Source of the DNA: Kiritimatiellia bacterium
Lineage (GTDB): Bacteria > Verrucomicrobiota > Kiritimatiellia > RFP12 > UBA1067
NCBI GenBank assembly: GCA_017405115.1
Contig: JAFRBA010000246.1
Span: 1 to 64,000 of the forward strand
Reading direction: 5' to 3'
DNA: 64,000 nt
Below the pieces are notes generated by a model that worked only from the letters and a program-made list of their open reading frames with translations, made no database searches and was not told the origin of the DNA. Shown here in pieces: positions 17,310 to 25,462 of this stretch (the first letter of the stretch is position 1; each line of letters starts with the position of its first letter). A program made the position numbers and the translations under genes.

Positions 17310-19577
17310 TCACTCAAACCTGAGTTCCGCAGGCTGCCAAAGGCCGCCGCAGCCGGACTGGTTGGTCAGCTTGACGGAGATGACGTTCCTTTCGCCAGCC
17401 TTGACGAAGCCCGTCACGTCGAACGACATCGGATAGTTCATGGTGTTGAAGTCCTTGCGTGGATTCCACGTAAAGCTCGCGGCTTCCCGCCCGTTGATGA
17501 ACACGCGGCAGCTTTCGTCCACGCGCCCGAACCATATCTTCGTCTTGCAGCCCGCAAACTTCGCAGGGACGTCGACAGACGTGCGGTACCACGCATGGAG
17601 ATAGCCGAGGCCGAAGCCCTGTTTCTCGAGATAGCGGTCCGTAAGGCCCCACTTCCACGACGAGTCGTCGAAGTCCGCCTTGCCGTATCCGAGCAACAGC
17701 CCCTTGTCGTCCGGATCCGTCTTCACCTTCCACTTCACGGGAATCTTGACGACGCGTTCGGGGTCGATTTCGTGGAGCGTCCATGCGGCGGGTTCGTTGA
17801 CCCATGGACGGAAAGCATACCCCTTCGGGTTGAACGACCACTTCGGGGCGGTCTTCCTGAATTCATGCACCGCGTCGATAGCCGCCTGGCGCTCGGGATT
17901 CCTCGACGACTCGTCGGCGCAGATCGCGCACGTGCGCGAGCAGAGAATCGCATGCTTCAGGCCAGCGATCAGGAACTCCACGCGCTTGAGGTGGTCAGGC
18001 GAGTCCTTCGCAAGCTCCTTCGCCCGCTTCAGGTGCTTCGCGCTCTCCTTCAACAGCGACTCGGGGAAAAGCATGTGCGCATAGAACGCATACTGATAGC
18101 CGTAGTGGACGCAGTGGAAGAGCTTGTTGTGCTCGACGGGGACTTCCTGGAATTCCCTTGCGTGCTCCATGACATAGCGGCCCCAGAACCTCCAGTATTC
18201 CCTGACAGCGTCACGCGCGGGGCCAAAGGCGGCGCAGTATTCGTCCATCAGCTCGTCGAGCGTCATGTCCGGGCGAACCATCATCCTGCAGAGGATGTAC
18301 AGGAACGGACCCTGCGTGCCGAAAGTCGGATTTGGCCCGTCGACGTCGATCCTCTTCATGTGCGCCTTGCGCATCTCCTGGAACTCGGTGTAGTAGTCGG
18401 TCGATATCTCGTGCGGCATGGCGTAGCCGTCCAGCAGGTTTGGACGGTAGTTGAGCGTGCAGCCCGTCTTCTGCCAGCCCTTGATTCCGCCGAGCACGCG
18501 CTCGCGCGTCGCTTCGTCGAATGGATGGTCGGAATCCGGCACGTAGGAGATGTTTACGTTTTCGGGCAGCGTCACCCCGCGGGGCGCCTTCTTGTAGTTG
18601 GAGTATGCGTAGCCGAACACGCGCACTGACGGGTCTGTCTTCGCCGCCAGCTCGTAGAGCGCCTTGTAGAATCGCGCATACCTCGCGCTTACGTCCTCCT
18701 TGGGGTCGACCGCCGGGTCGTCCCACGCGCGGCACAGCGGGCACGTGCAGCGTCCGCTGGTGTCGTTCTCGCAGGCGTTGATGTCGTATTTGACATTCGG
18801 GTTCTTCTCGCGCGCCTCGCGCCAGAGCCGGACGATCTCCTCGTGGAAGGCGGGATTCGCGACGCACATGGAGGTTCCCGACTGCACGTTGCGCTTTCCG
18901 TTGAGCATCTCGAAGAAGTCGGGATGCGTCTCGCCGTACTTCTTCCACCAGCCGACAAAAGCATGTCCGCCGCCGCCTTCGGGGTAATGGACCGGAGAAG
19001 TGACGGCTCTCGCCGCGCGCCGGGCGTACTCCACCGGCAAATTGCGTATCTGGACGCTCTCGAACGGCGGACGGTAGGCGTAGTCGCAGTCCCTGACCTT
19101 CACGGTCTTTCGCCTGTCGATGGCCGTGCCGCCGCCTTCGTCGTCCGGCCAGAGGAACCTGAGGTTGAATTCGCGGTCGAAGAACTCGTAGACGGCATAG
19201 AGCGTACCGCAGGCGCGCCCGTTCGCCTTGCGCGTAAACGCCTTGTCGTCCCCTCCGGCGATCTTCAGCATTCCGCCCTTCGCCACGACGCGTCCGTTCC
19301 AAGGCGCGATCTGGCCAAGCTCCGCCGCACGACCTATCAGCACCCTCGCCTTGCTCTGCGTCTCTTCGCCTGCGCGGACTATCGGCAGCTCGACGCCGGT
19401 CGACTTCTTGAGGAAATGGACGAACTCGTCCGCGGCATACGACTCGACGTCCCATGCGTCCTTCGGCACTACGACCTCGGCGCGCGCGGCGTTGTTCTCG
19501 ACGAGAACGACGTCCGCAAAAACCGCAGACGAACACAAGGCCGCCACGGAAAGTGCGGCAACAAAGATGACTTTCAT
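17310..19577 (-). CDS. Secreted DUF4838 glycosidase-like protein with C-terminal sandwich domain
   Basis: 755 residues with signal peptide MKVIFVAALSVAALCSSAVFA. Residues 25-150 are the small N-terminal alpha/beta domain that precedes GH20/GH67/DUF4838 barrels (YAADEFVHFLKKSTGVELP). Residues about 160-570 are the DUF4838 barrel with the cysteine motif RCTCPLC near 280. The C-terminal 130 residues (WYRTSVDVPAKFAG...VRFINGRE-type strands) form a galactose-binding-like sandwich. DUF4838 is a family of unknown function found in polysaccharide loci. It follows the surface-protein gene by 19 bases and is coupled to the GH113-like gene by a GTGA/ATG junction. A glycan hydrolase role is likely but unproven. 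Confidence 0.78.
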   Translation of the reverse strand: MKVIFVAALSVAALCSSAVFADVVLVENNAARAEVVVPKDAWDVESYAADEFVHFLKKSTGVELPIVRAGEETQSKARVLIGRAAELGQIAPWNGRVVAKGGMLKIAGGDDKAFTRKANGRACGTLYAVYEFFDREFNLRFLWPDDEGGGTAIDRRKTVKVRDCDYAYRPPFESVQIRNLPVEYARRAARAVTSPVHYPEGGGGHAFVGWWKKYGETHPDFFEMLNGKRNVQSGTSMCVANPAFHEEIVRLWREAREKNPNVKYDINACENDTSGRCTCPLCRAWDDPAVDPKEDVSARYARFYKALYELAAKTDPSVRVFGYAYSNYKKAPRGVTLPENVNISYVPDSDHPFDEATRERVLGGIKGWQKTGCTLNYRPNLLDGYAMPHEISTDYYTEFQEMRKAHMKRIDVDGPNPTFGTQGPFLYILCRMMVRPDMTLDELMDEYCAAFGPARDAVREYWRFWGRYVMEHAREFQEVPVEHNKLFHCVHYGYQYAFYAHMLFPESLLKESAKHLKRAKELAKDSPDHLKRVEFLIAGLKHAILCSRTCAICADESSRNPERQAAIDAVHEFRKTAPKWSFNPKGYAFRPWVNEPAAWTLHEIDPERVVKIPVKWKVKTDPDDKGLLLGYGKADFDDSSWKWGLTDRYLEKQGFGLGYLHAWYRTSVDVPAKFAGCKTKIWFGRVDESCRVFINGREAASFTWNPRKDFNTMNYPMSFDVTGFVKAGERNVISVKLTNQSGCGGLWQPAELRFE

Positions 19578-19596
19578 TTTGCTCTCCCTCGGAAAC

Positions 19597-20994
19597 TCAC
19601 TCTATGATCAGCATGCTGCCCGGAACGCCAAGCACCTCGAGGGTGCCATTGCCAAAGCTGTCGAAGCGCCCATTTACGGCAGGAGAGGTCTTGTTGTATT
19701 TTCCAACCGGCAAATCCACGCCGTTGATCCGCAGTCTGCGAACCTTCATGGAGAGACCCGTCGACACCTTTATCGTGGACGTGCTGTCGATGTCCACCGT
19801 CGCTTTAGGGTTGATGTTGGCAGTCGCGTCGAATACGACAAGGCCCCCGTCGCGGGAGACAACATTCTTTATCTTTGGCCAATTGTTTCCAAGCACGACC
19901 TTTCCGCCCGACGAGGTAATCGTGCCGTCGATCGTGTTCGTCGGCCCTACGAAGCCAAGTTGGTTTGACCCGCTTACGGAGATGGAGAGATGTCCGTCCA
20001 GGCAACCGCGGAACCACACGGCCTTGTCCTGGTTGACAACGGTTATAGTCGCCGGTGCGCCGGTGTTTCCGATGCCTCCGATGAATGTGTACTGCTCGTC
20101 TGGCGTCGAGGGGAAGTCAACTCTCTTGAAAACCTGGCTATGTCCGTTCAGCTCCAGGCGGCCTGACTTGCTTGCGCCTGAAAATGTGGAGCCGATCTGC
20201 AGCTCGACACTCTCGCCAAAAAGGTTGTCGCCTTCGAGATATACCGGCGTGTTGCAGTTGAACGCATTGAAGGTTGTCGCGTCAGACGCAGTGCTCTTGA
20301 AGTACAGGGTGGTTCCGCTGTTCAGTATCTTCGTGGTGCTGTGCGATGCAATCAGACCTTCAGAGTGGAGGCCTTCCGTCAGGTAAAGCGCGGTCGAATA
20401 CGTGTCCAGCCGACCTGTGATCTTTCCGGGGCCGTGAAATACGCCATTGCGATGCGTTATGTTCCCGGCCAGCACCGCCCGCTCATTGACAATAAGCCCG
20501 TTGTTAGGCCCCACGTAAATGTCCATCGGGTTGGTGTAGACGTAATCCGGCTTGCCAGAGCCTGAACCCTGGAAACTAGACTTTGCGCCATTGCCTGTAT
20601 TGTACTCGACATGTATCGTGATTCTCGCGGAACTACCGACTGCTGTCGGCGACGAGGCGTTCATGCGCACGTTCGTGTAGAAGAACCCACCCGTGAAATC
20701 GGTCGCGTCGCCGCTCAGTTTGAACTCTTTCGGCGTGGCTGTAGTCACTGCCGAATTGACGACGAAGTTGCCTGAGCCGGTAATCTTGCCTGTGAACACC
20801 GCATGGGCGTCAGGCTCCTCGAACCAAAGCGTCGCGCCCGCGCCGATGTCGATGTCGGCATCTTTCCACAACGCGACATCTGACGCCGCGACAGTTGTAG
20901 TCGTACCAGCCGGCACCGTCTTCTGCTCCGCACGGGCGGCGAACGGCATCGCGGCGGCGATTGCAGCAGCCATTCCGAGAACCAGACTACGCAT
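19597..20994 (-). CDS. Secreted beta-structured surface protein with C-terminal GSMLIIE tail
   Basis: 465 residues from the ATG at 20994, which has AAAGGAG seven bases upstream; an ATG eight codons earlier lies in the leader. Signal peptide MRSLVLGMAAAIAAAMPFAARA. The rest is rich in Gly, Ser, Thr and Asn with repeated short strands (GKITGSGNFVVNS, GPGKITGRL, NGTLEVLG), the look of a beta-helix or autotransporter-associated strand protein. No catalytic motif is seen. It ends VPGSMLIIE, matching the tails of the other two surface proteins in this window. It is the first gene of the locus B operon (surface protein, DUF4838, GH113-like, epimerase). Confidence 0.7.
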   Translation of the reverse strand: MRSLVLGMAAAIAAAMPFAARAEQKTVPAGTTTTVAASDVALWKDADIDIGAGATLWFEEPDAHAVFTGKITGSGNFVVNSAVTTATPKEFKLSGDATDFTGGFFYTNVRMNASSPTAVGSSARITIHVEYNTGNGAKSSFQGSGSGKPDYVYTNPMDIYVGPNNGLIVNERAVLAGNITHRNGVFHGPGKITGRLDTYSTALYLTEGLHSEGLIASHSTTKILNSGTTLYFKSTASDATTFNAFNCNTPVYLEGDNLFGESVELQIGSTFSGASKSGRLELNGHSQVFKRVDFPSTPDEQYTFIGGIGNTGAPATITVVNQDKAVWFRGCLDGHLSISVSGSNQLGFVGPTNTIDGTITSSGGKVVLGNNWPKIKNVVSRDGGLVVFDATANINPKATVDIDSTSTIKVSTGLSMKVRRLRINGVDLPVGKYNKTSPAVNGRFDSFGNGTLEVLGVPGSMLIIE

Positions 20995-21025
20995 GTAACA
21001 ACTCCTTTCTTGACTCATTGGTCTG

Positions 21026-21034
21026 ATTATACCA
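21026..21034 (-). promoter_or_regulatory. Extended -10 promoter of the locus B operon
   Basis: Minus-strand TGGTATAAT, 31 bases before the surface-protein start, with no clear -35. Repeat copy A begins 11 bases upstream of the box and covers the -35 region. Confidence 0.7.
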
Positions 21035-21044
21035 TCAATTCGCA

Positions 21045-21102
21045 GGAAACGCCAGATGCCCGATTGGGCAGTAGGGGTCAGATACGCGAAAGGCGCGACT
21101 GC
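21045..21102 (+). repeat. Hairpin repeat, copy A
   Basis: A 58-base unit closely matching copy B at 21817-21877 and sharing a core with copy C at 23242-23261, all in the same orientation. It contains a short palindrome, TGCCC-GATT-GGGCA, followed by GTAGGGG and a second small hairpin, CGCGAAAGGCGCG. It begins 22 bases after the stop of the truncated ATPase gene. Confidence 0.75.
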
Positions 21103-21123
21103 ATTGCCGCAAGGGCGAACACA

Positions 21124-21639
21124 TCAATAAAGGAAGCCAAAGAGCCAGAGCGGAATCTTGTTGCCGTGCCCTGCCTCGATGCCGTCGTTCACCACGTATG
21201 AGTTCTCGACATCCTTTATCTGGCTGAACCCCTTGTCAACTCCGCCAATCTCAAACAGACTTGATCCATCAACGACAAAATCTCCTCTGTCTGGCGCAAG
21301 TAACGAATGCCCCGCTGCACGCAGCTGGTTGGCGAAAAAGGTCTCGCGCACCGCGCCGACGTCTGGCCTCGGGACAAGGGCGTTCATGAGGTTTGTGTCC
21401 CCCAGGAATATCTTGGCCGGACGCGAAAGATGCTTCAACTTCCCCTGAACCTGGTCTATGCCGGAAAAAAGCTCTGCTCGTTCCAACGCGCCAAGTAGAC
21501 GGATGCCCATGTTTCGCTCTGTCTCAAGCTCCCGGTACAATGCCGACATGTTGGGCTGCTGCGGACAAGACTGCGCCAACACCATCAGCATTTTCCGACA
21601 CCTCGTTTCTTTTAGAACGAACTCGCGCCTGTTATTCAT
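21124..21639 (-). pseudogene. Truncated DUF4143-type ATPase remnant (C-terminal half only)
   Basis: 171 residues from the ATG at 21639. The segment KMLMVLAQSCPQQPNMSALYRE matches the winged-helix linker, and FLGDTNLMNAL, VRETFFANQL, FEIGG and KIPLWLFGFLY match the nuclease-like DUF4143 end, of AAA_14/DUF4143 ATPases. Those proteins are normally 380-430 residues with a Walker A (GPRQxGKT) at the N-terminus; here the whole ATPase domain is missing. A -10 box lies 17 bases before this ATG, so the fragment may still be expressed. It belongs to a different subfamily from the intact ATPase at 21906-23072, so it is not its duplicate. Probably a decayed gene. Confidence 0.75.
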
Positions 21640-21655
21640 TCTAAAAAACACGAAC

Positions 21656-21664
21656 ATTATACCA
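21656..21664 (-). promoter_or_regulatory. Extended -10 promoter ahead of the ATPase remnant
   Basis: Minus-strand TGGTATAAT, 17 bases before the first in-frame ATG of the remnant, giving a very short leader. The promoter is intact although the ATPase domain has been lost. Confidence 0.6.
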
Positions 21665-21700
21665 TATGCCGCATCGCATAGCAAGCACGACGAGGGCATG

Positions 21701-21762
21701 ACTGATAGATTTTCGGGCTTTTCACTGATTGATTTTTGGGCTTTTCACTGATTGATTTTTGG
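21701..21762. repeat. Tandem 23-base repeat, 2.7 copies
   Basis: Units at 21701-21723, 21724-21746 and a partial 21747-21762; the first differs from the second at two positions. Each begins ACTGATTGATTTTTGGG. It lies between the remnant's promoter and repeat copy B in otherwise gene-free DNA. Confidence 0.85.
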
Positions 21763-21802
21763 AAATGTCAACCAAAAGCGGCTCTTGCACTCCTTCAATT
21801 GG

Positions 21803-21827
21803 CTATCGTTTACGCCGGAAACGATAG
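21803..21827. repeat. Perfect 9-base inverted repeat
   Basis: CTATCGTTT (21803-21811) and AAACGATAG (21819-21827) flank a 7-base loop. The right arm is part of repeat copy B, so copy B carries three consecutive hairpins; copy A lacks the left arm. Confidence 0.8.
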
Positions 21828-21877
21828 ATGCCCGAATGGGCAGTAGGGGGGGGCAGACGCGCGAAATGCGCGAGTGC
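21817..21877 (+). repeat. Hairpin repeat, copy B
   Basis: A 61-base unit aligned with copy A over its full length, with small differences and three extra G residues in the G-run. It contains TGCCC-GAAT-GGGCA and GCGCGAAATGCGC hairpins. It begins 29 bases after the stop of the intact ATPase gene, the same position that copy A holds relative to the truncated one. Confidence 0.75.
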
Positions 21878-21905
21878 GGGGAGCCGAGGGTCACGCTATC
21901 TTGGT

Positions 21906-23072
21906 TTACAAAACAGGTTCTTGCGTCCCAATTGCAAGAAATTCAAATACGGTATCCGGCGTGATGGTGCGGCAGTCCGCGTTTGGATAGGCCGTCCTGA
22001 ACGTCTTTGGCAGCGGAGCCCCTGCCTTGCGAGGATTCCATTTGAACTCGAACGCCTTGATGCCGAAGGCGGATTCCTCAACGAGGTCGACTTCCTGCTG
22101 CTGCGCAGTGCGCCAGAAGAACTCCCGCGCCTCGGGTTCGTGGACGAGCCGCCACTTTGCACGCTCGGCAAAGAGGTAGTTTTCCCAGAGATGCCCTGCC
22201 TCCACCGAGCCGCGCATGTCGACGGGCCGCCAGTCGCCGACAATGTAGTTCCTGATTCCGCAGTCGTTGAAATATATCTTCCGCGACTTCCTGAGCTCAT
22301 TCCTGAGATTGCGCGCATAGCTCGCGACTTTGCGGACGATGTACGCCTTTTCGAGAATGTCTATGTACTTCGACACTGTCTTGTCGTCGGAGCCTACGGT
22401 CTGCGCCAATTCGGAATAGACGACCTCCTGTCCGATCTGGAACGCCAGTGCACTGAGGATGCGATCCAGAAGCTCCGGGCGCTTGATCTCGCCCATTGCC
22501 AATATGTCCTTGTAGAGATAGCCTTTCCCGATCATCCTAAGCCGGTCCACTTCGTCACCGGGGTGCGTGACGACATCTGGATATGTTCCGTAGACCATCC
22601 GCTGCTCGATCTTTCGCATTTCCTCCACAGGCGACGAGAATGCGGCGAGCTCGGCAAAAGACGGAGGCATGAGCGTGTAGTCGAATTTACGTCCCGTCAT
22701 CGGCTCTTCTATCTTGTCCGCAAGCTCAACGCTTGACGAGCCTGACGCAATGACCTGAACGTCTTTTACCTTGTCCCACGCACGTTTGAGGATTAGTCCT
22801 ATGTTTGGTACTTTGTGCGCCTCGTCTATGAAGAGGATTTTCTTCTTGCCTATCAGCATGCGAAGCTTCTCGGCGGACACATCCGCCAAAAGCTGCCGAT
22901 CCTGCGTTTCATCGCCGTTGAACGTAACAACGTCTGAAGGAGAAGCGTTCGCCGACAAGTATGACTCCACTGCCGTGGTCTTTCCAGCCTGCCGCGGTCC
23001 ATATATGACAATTGTCTTCCCTCCAAACATCCGTTTGGCTAAAAAGCTGTCAATATCGCGCTTTATGTGCAT
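21906..23072 (-). CDS. AAA_14/DUF4143 family ATPase
   Basis: 388 residues, normal length. Walker A GPRQAGKTT is near residues 25-33 and Walker B ILFIDEAHK near 79-87, followed by a sensor-like SGSSSVEL. A winged-helix segment follows (LAFQIGQEVVYSELAQTVGSDDKTVSKYIDILEKA), then the DUF4143 domain with KIYFNDCGIRNYI, WENYLFAE and the restriction-nuclease-like pattern FFWRTAQQQEVDLVEE...FEFKWN. These proteins are abundant in gut bacteria and of unknown role, suspected to be mobile or defence related. It lies between hairpin repeats B and C. The start is the ATG at 23072, with GGAG in the leader about ten bases upstream. Confidence 0.9.
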   Translation of the reverse strand: MHIKRDIDSFLAKRMFGGKTIVIYGPRQAGKTTAVESYLSANASPSDVVTFNGDETQDRQLLADVSAEKLRMLIGKKKILFIDEAHKVPNIGLILKRAWDKVKDVQVIASGSSSVELADKIEEPMTGRKFDYTLMPPSFAELAAFSSPVEEMRKIEQRMVYGTYPDVVTHPGDEVDRLRMIGKGYLYKDILAMGEIKRPELLDRILSALAFQIGQEVVYSELAQTVGSDDKTVSKYIDILEKAYIVRKVASYARNLRNELRKSRKIYFNDCGIRNYIVGDWRPVDMRGSVEAGHLWENYLFAERAKWRLVHEPEAREFFWRTAQQQEVDLVEESAFGIKAFEFKWNPRKAGAPLPKTFRTAYPNADCRTITPDTVFEFLAIGTQEPVL

Positions 23073-23113
23073 ATTTAAACTCCTACTCCACCTGTTTCAA
23101 CTTTGCGAACAGA

Positions 23114-23122
23114 AGTATACCA
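23114..23122 (-). promoter_or_regulatory. Extended -10 promoter of the AAA_14 ATPase
   Basis: Minus-strand TGGTATACT, 41 bases before the gene start. No -35 recognised. Confidence 0.6.
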
Positions 23123-23241
23123 TTATTTGTTTCGGAATGCAATCCGAAATTATTATAATTTTTTCGGATTCAATTAATCAAGGTGTATGCCGTGATTTTC
23201 CAAAATAGGGGACTTGTATAGCGCACACACAAATGCAACAC

Positions 23242-23261
23242 TGCCCAAATGGGCAGTAGGG
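23242..23261 (+). repeat. Hairpin repeat, core copy C
   Basis: The 20-base core TGCCC-AAAT-GGGCA plus GTAGGG of copies A and B, in the same orientation; the flanks are not conserved. It lies between the ATPase promoter and the promoter of histidine kinase 1, and is followed by another small hairpin, CCGCA-cc-TGCGG. Confidence 0.6.
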
Positions 23262-23287
23262 CTTTCACACCGCACCTGCGGCAAATT

Positions 23288-23296
23288 TGGTAGAAT
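23288..23296 (+). promoter_or_regulatory. Extended -10 promoter of two-component system 1
   Basis: TGGTAGAAT, with the -10 hexamer TAGAAT at 23291-23296. Only eight bases separate the box from the kinase ATG at 23305, so the transcript would be leaderless or nearly so. Confidence 0.6.
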
Positions 23297-23304
23297 ATGC
23301 GCCG

Positions 23305-25413
23305 ATGGGCAGACTGCTTCTCATGACGGCCGTTATGTGCGTTGTGTCTCCGTCGGCAATGGCGGCGACAAACGCCGTTCTCACGACGACTGCCGAACTT
23401 CGCGCGCTGTCGGAAAATGAAGCACTTGCGGGCCTGCGATTCGACCTGACCGCACAGGTGATACTGAAGACAACCGGCATAACGGGCTGTGCGTTCTCCG
23501 TGCAGGACAAGTCTGGCGGCGTCCACTTGTTCGCCGAGGACAACCCTCAATCGTTTACATACAATCTGGGCGATGTCATACGATGGCGCGGCACGACAGG
23601 CCTTACTTCAGACCGTAACCTCTATGTGAAATGCGACAAGACCGACCTTGTCGGCAGGCGTCCGCTTCCATCTGTCATTCAGGCCGAGGCAAGCCGCATT
23701 CCGCTTGGCGACTACAACTACAGGCGCATCAGCCTGACAGGCATCGTCACGGGCATATACATTGACGACATAGACCCCTCCTACGACTATGTCGTCATGC
23801 GGTCCTCCGGATGCACAATCTACGCCGCTTTGCAGATTGCACCATCGAACCGGCTTGATCGCACGAAGCTCGTAGACGCAGAAGTCGAAGTGTCCGGGGT
23901 CTGCATGCCGGAAGAGAGCGGTCGCCGAATATTCCTCGGCCATCGTCTCGGCATTGCCGACAAACGCGACATCCGCGTACTGCGCGCACCTCCATCGGAC
24001 CCCTTCTCCGTTCCGTACATCGGCAACATCCACCATGTCCGCGCCGGCGAAGTGTCAGCAATCGGACGACGCCGCATCGACGGACGCGTCATCGCGACAT
24101 GGGGTGGGAACCGACTCATGCTGCGCGCCGACAGCGGCAACGCCGTTCGAGTCGAGCTCTCGGACGGGGCGCTGCCGCCCTGCGGCTCGCACATAGCGGT
24201 CGTGGGCCTGCCGGCGACAGATCTCTTTCACCTCAACCTTTCGCAGGGGATGTGGAAGGCGTTGCCCGGCGGCATGGACGCAGTCGCCGAAAAGCCAGCA
24301 GACGTCTCCGCCGAAGAACTGCTGTTCAACGAGCACGGAGAACGAAAGTTCAATCCAAGGCAGCAGGGACAGCTGTTCAGGCTTGTCGGAACGGTGCGCT
24401 CGCTGCCAGCGCAGAACGACCCGTCCGCTCGCATGCTGCTTTCCTGCGACGGCAATATAATCCCCGTCGACGCAAGCTCATCTCCAGCGGCGCTCGACGG
24501 ACTCGAAGTCGACTGCCGCGTCGCCGCCACGGGAATCTGCGTACTGGACGTCCCGAACTGGAGCCACGACTTCGTATTTCCGCGAATCGAAGGGCTGTTT
24601 CTCGTGCCGCGCACCCCTTCGGACATCGAAGTCGTCGCCCGGCCGCCGTGGTGGACGCCTAAGAAGCTCGTTATCGTCATAGCCAGTTTATTCGCGCTGC
24701 TGGCACTCGGCGCACTGTGGATACGCATCCTGAATCGCATCATTCTCCGAAGAAGCCGCCTGCTCGCGAAGGAACGAATCGCCCACGACAAGGCGGAGAC
24801 GCGGATTGACGAACGTACGCGGCTCGCCGTGGAACTTCACGACGCCCTTTCCCAGACGCTCACCGGCGTCGCGTTCCAGATCGACGCGGCGGAGAAGGCG
24901 CGGATGAAGAACCCCTCGAAGATCGAACACTACCTCTCCGTGGCGCGGCGAACGCTCGCAAGCTGCCGCGCGGAGCTGCGCAACTGCCTGTGGGACCTGC
25001 AGAACCACGCATTGGACGCAAAGGACGCGGCGGAGGCGATTCGCGAGACGCTCGACCCGCATACCGAAGCTTGCGACGTCGATATCGACGTCGACATGCC
25101 GCGCGCGCGAATCTCCGACCAGACGTTCCATGCCGTGCTGCGGATAGTCCGCGAACTCGTCGTGAACGCAATCCGCCACGGTAAGGCCGAGCACATCAAG
25201 GTCTGCGGGCACCTCCATGAAAACGTCATCGCCTTCTCCGTGTCCGACGACGGAGTCGGCTTCGACCCAGAGACCCGTCCCGGCCTCGACGAGGGGCACT
25301 TCGGCCTCCACGGCATATATGAGCGCGTCGAACGACTCTCAGGCAGCATTTCAATCGACAGCGCCCCGGGACGAGGGACGAAGATAAATGTAGAATTGAA
25401 AATGGAGAATTGA
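23305..25413 (+). CDS. NarL-type membrane sensor histidine kinase (system 1)
   Basis: 702 residues from the ATG at 23305. Signal peptide MGRLLLMTAVMCVVSPSAMA; about 430 residues of extracytoplasmic sensor built from OB-fold-like strands (YRRISLTGIVTG and similar blocks); one membrane span near 455-475 (LVIVIASLFALLALGALWI); then HisKA_3 (ELHDALSQTLTGVAFQID, phospho-His in ELHD) and HATPase_c (ELVVNAIRHGKA, DDGVGF, GHFGLHGIYER). It pairs with the response regulator 49 bases downstream. The sensor is homologous to that of kinase 2 at 56197-57600 but contains more modules. The ligand is unknown; the shared sensor and the flanking hydrolase loci suggest a glycan-derived signal. No Shine-Dalgarno precedes the start. 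Confidence 0.9.
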   Translation: MGRLLLMTAVMCVVSPSAMAATNAVLTTTAELRALSENEALAGLRFDLTAQVILKTTGITGCAFSVQDKSGGVHLFAEDNPQSFTYNLGDVIRWRGTTGLTSDRNLYVKCDKTDLVGRRPLPSVIQAEASRIPLGDYNYRRISLTGIVTGIYIDDIDPSYDYVVMRSSGCTIYAALQIAPSNRLDRTKLVDAEVEVSGVCMPEESGRRIFLGHRLGIADKRDIRVLRAPPSDPFSVPYIGNIHHVRAGEVSAIGRRRIDGRVIATWGGNRLMLRADSGNAVRVELSDGALPPCGSHIAVVGLPATDLFHLNLSQGMWKALPGGMDAVAEKPADVSAEELLFNEHGERKFNPRQQGQLFRLVGTVRSLPAQNDPSARMLLSCDGNIIPVDASSSPAALDGLEVDCRVAATGICVLDVPNWSHDFVFPRIEGLFLVPRTPSDIEVVARPPWWTPKKLVIVIASLFALLALGALWIRILNRIILRRSRLLAKERIAHDKAETRIDERTRLAVELHDALSQTLTGVAFQIDAAEKARMKNPSKIEHYLSVARRTLASCRAELRNCLWDLQNHALDAKDAAEAIRETLDPHTEACDVDIDVDMPRARISDQTFHAVLRIVRELVVNAIRHGKAEHIKVCGHLHENVIAFSVSDDGVGFDPETRPGLDEGHFGLHGIYERVERLSGSISIDSAPGRGTKINVELKMEN

Positions 25414-25459
25414 AAATGAAGAATTCCGCCACTTTACACTTTACACATTACATTTTACA
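25392..25459. repeat. 7-base-periodic repeat across the kinase 1 stop codon
   Basis: Five heptamers alternate AGAATTG / AAAATGG-type units (25392-25426), then after five bases four CTTTACA-type heptamers follow (25432-25459). The first block encodes the last residues of the kinase and its TGA; the second fills the leader of the response-regulator gene, leaving it no Shine-Dalgarno. Confidence 0.8.
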
Positions 25460-25462
25460 CTC

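Noticed and set aside
21045..23261. Integron cassette array
   Set aside because: The repeats are in the right orientation but lack the GTTRRRY/RYYYAAC cores, and no integrase is in the window; kept only as a cassette-like observation.
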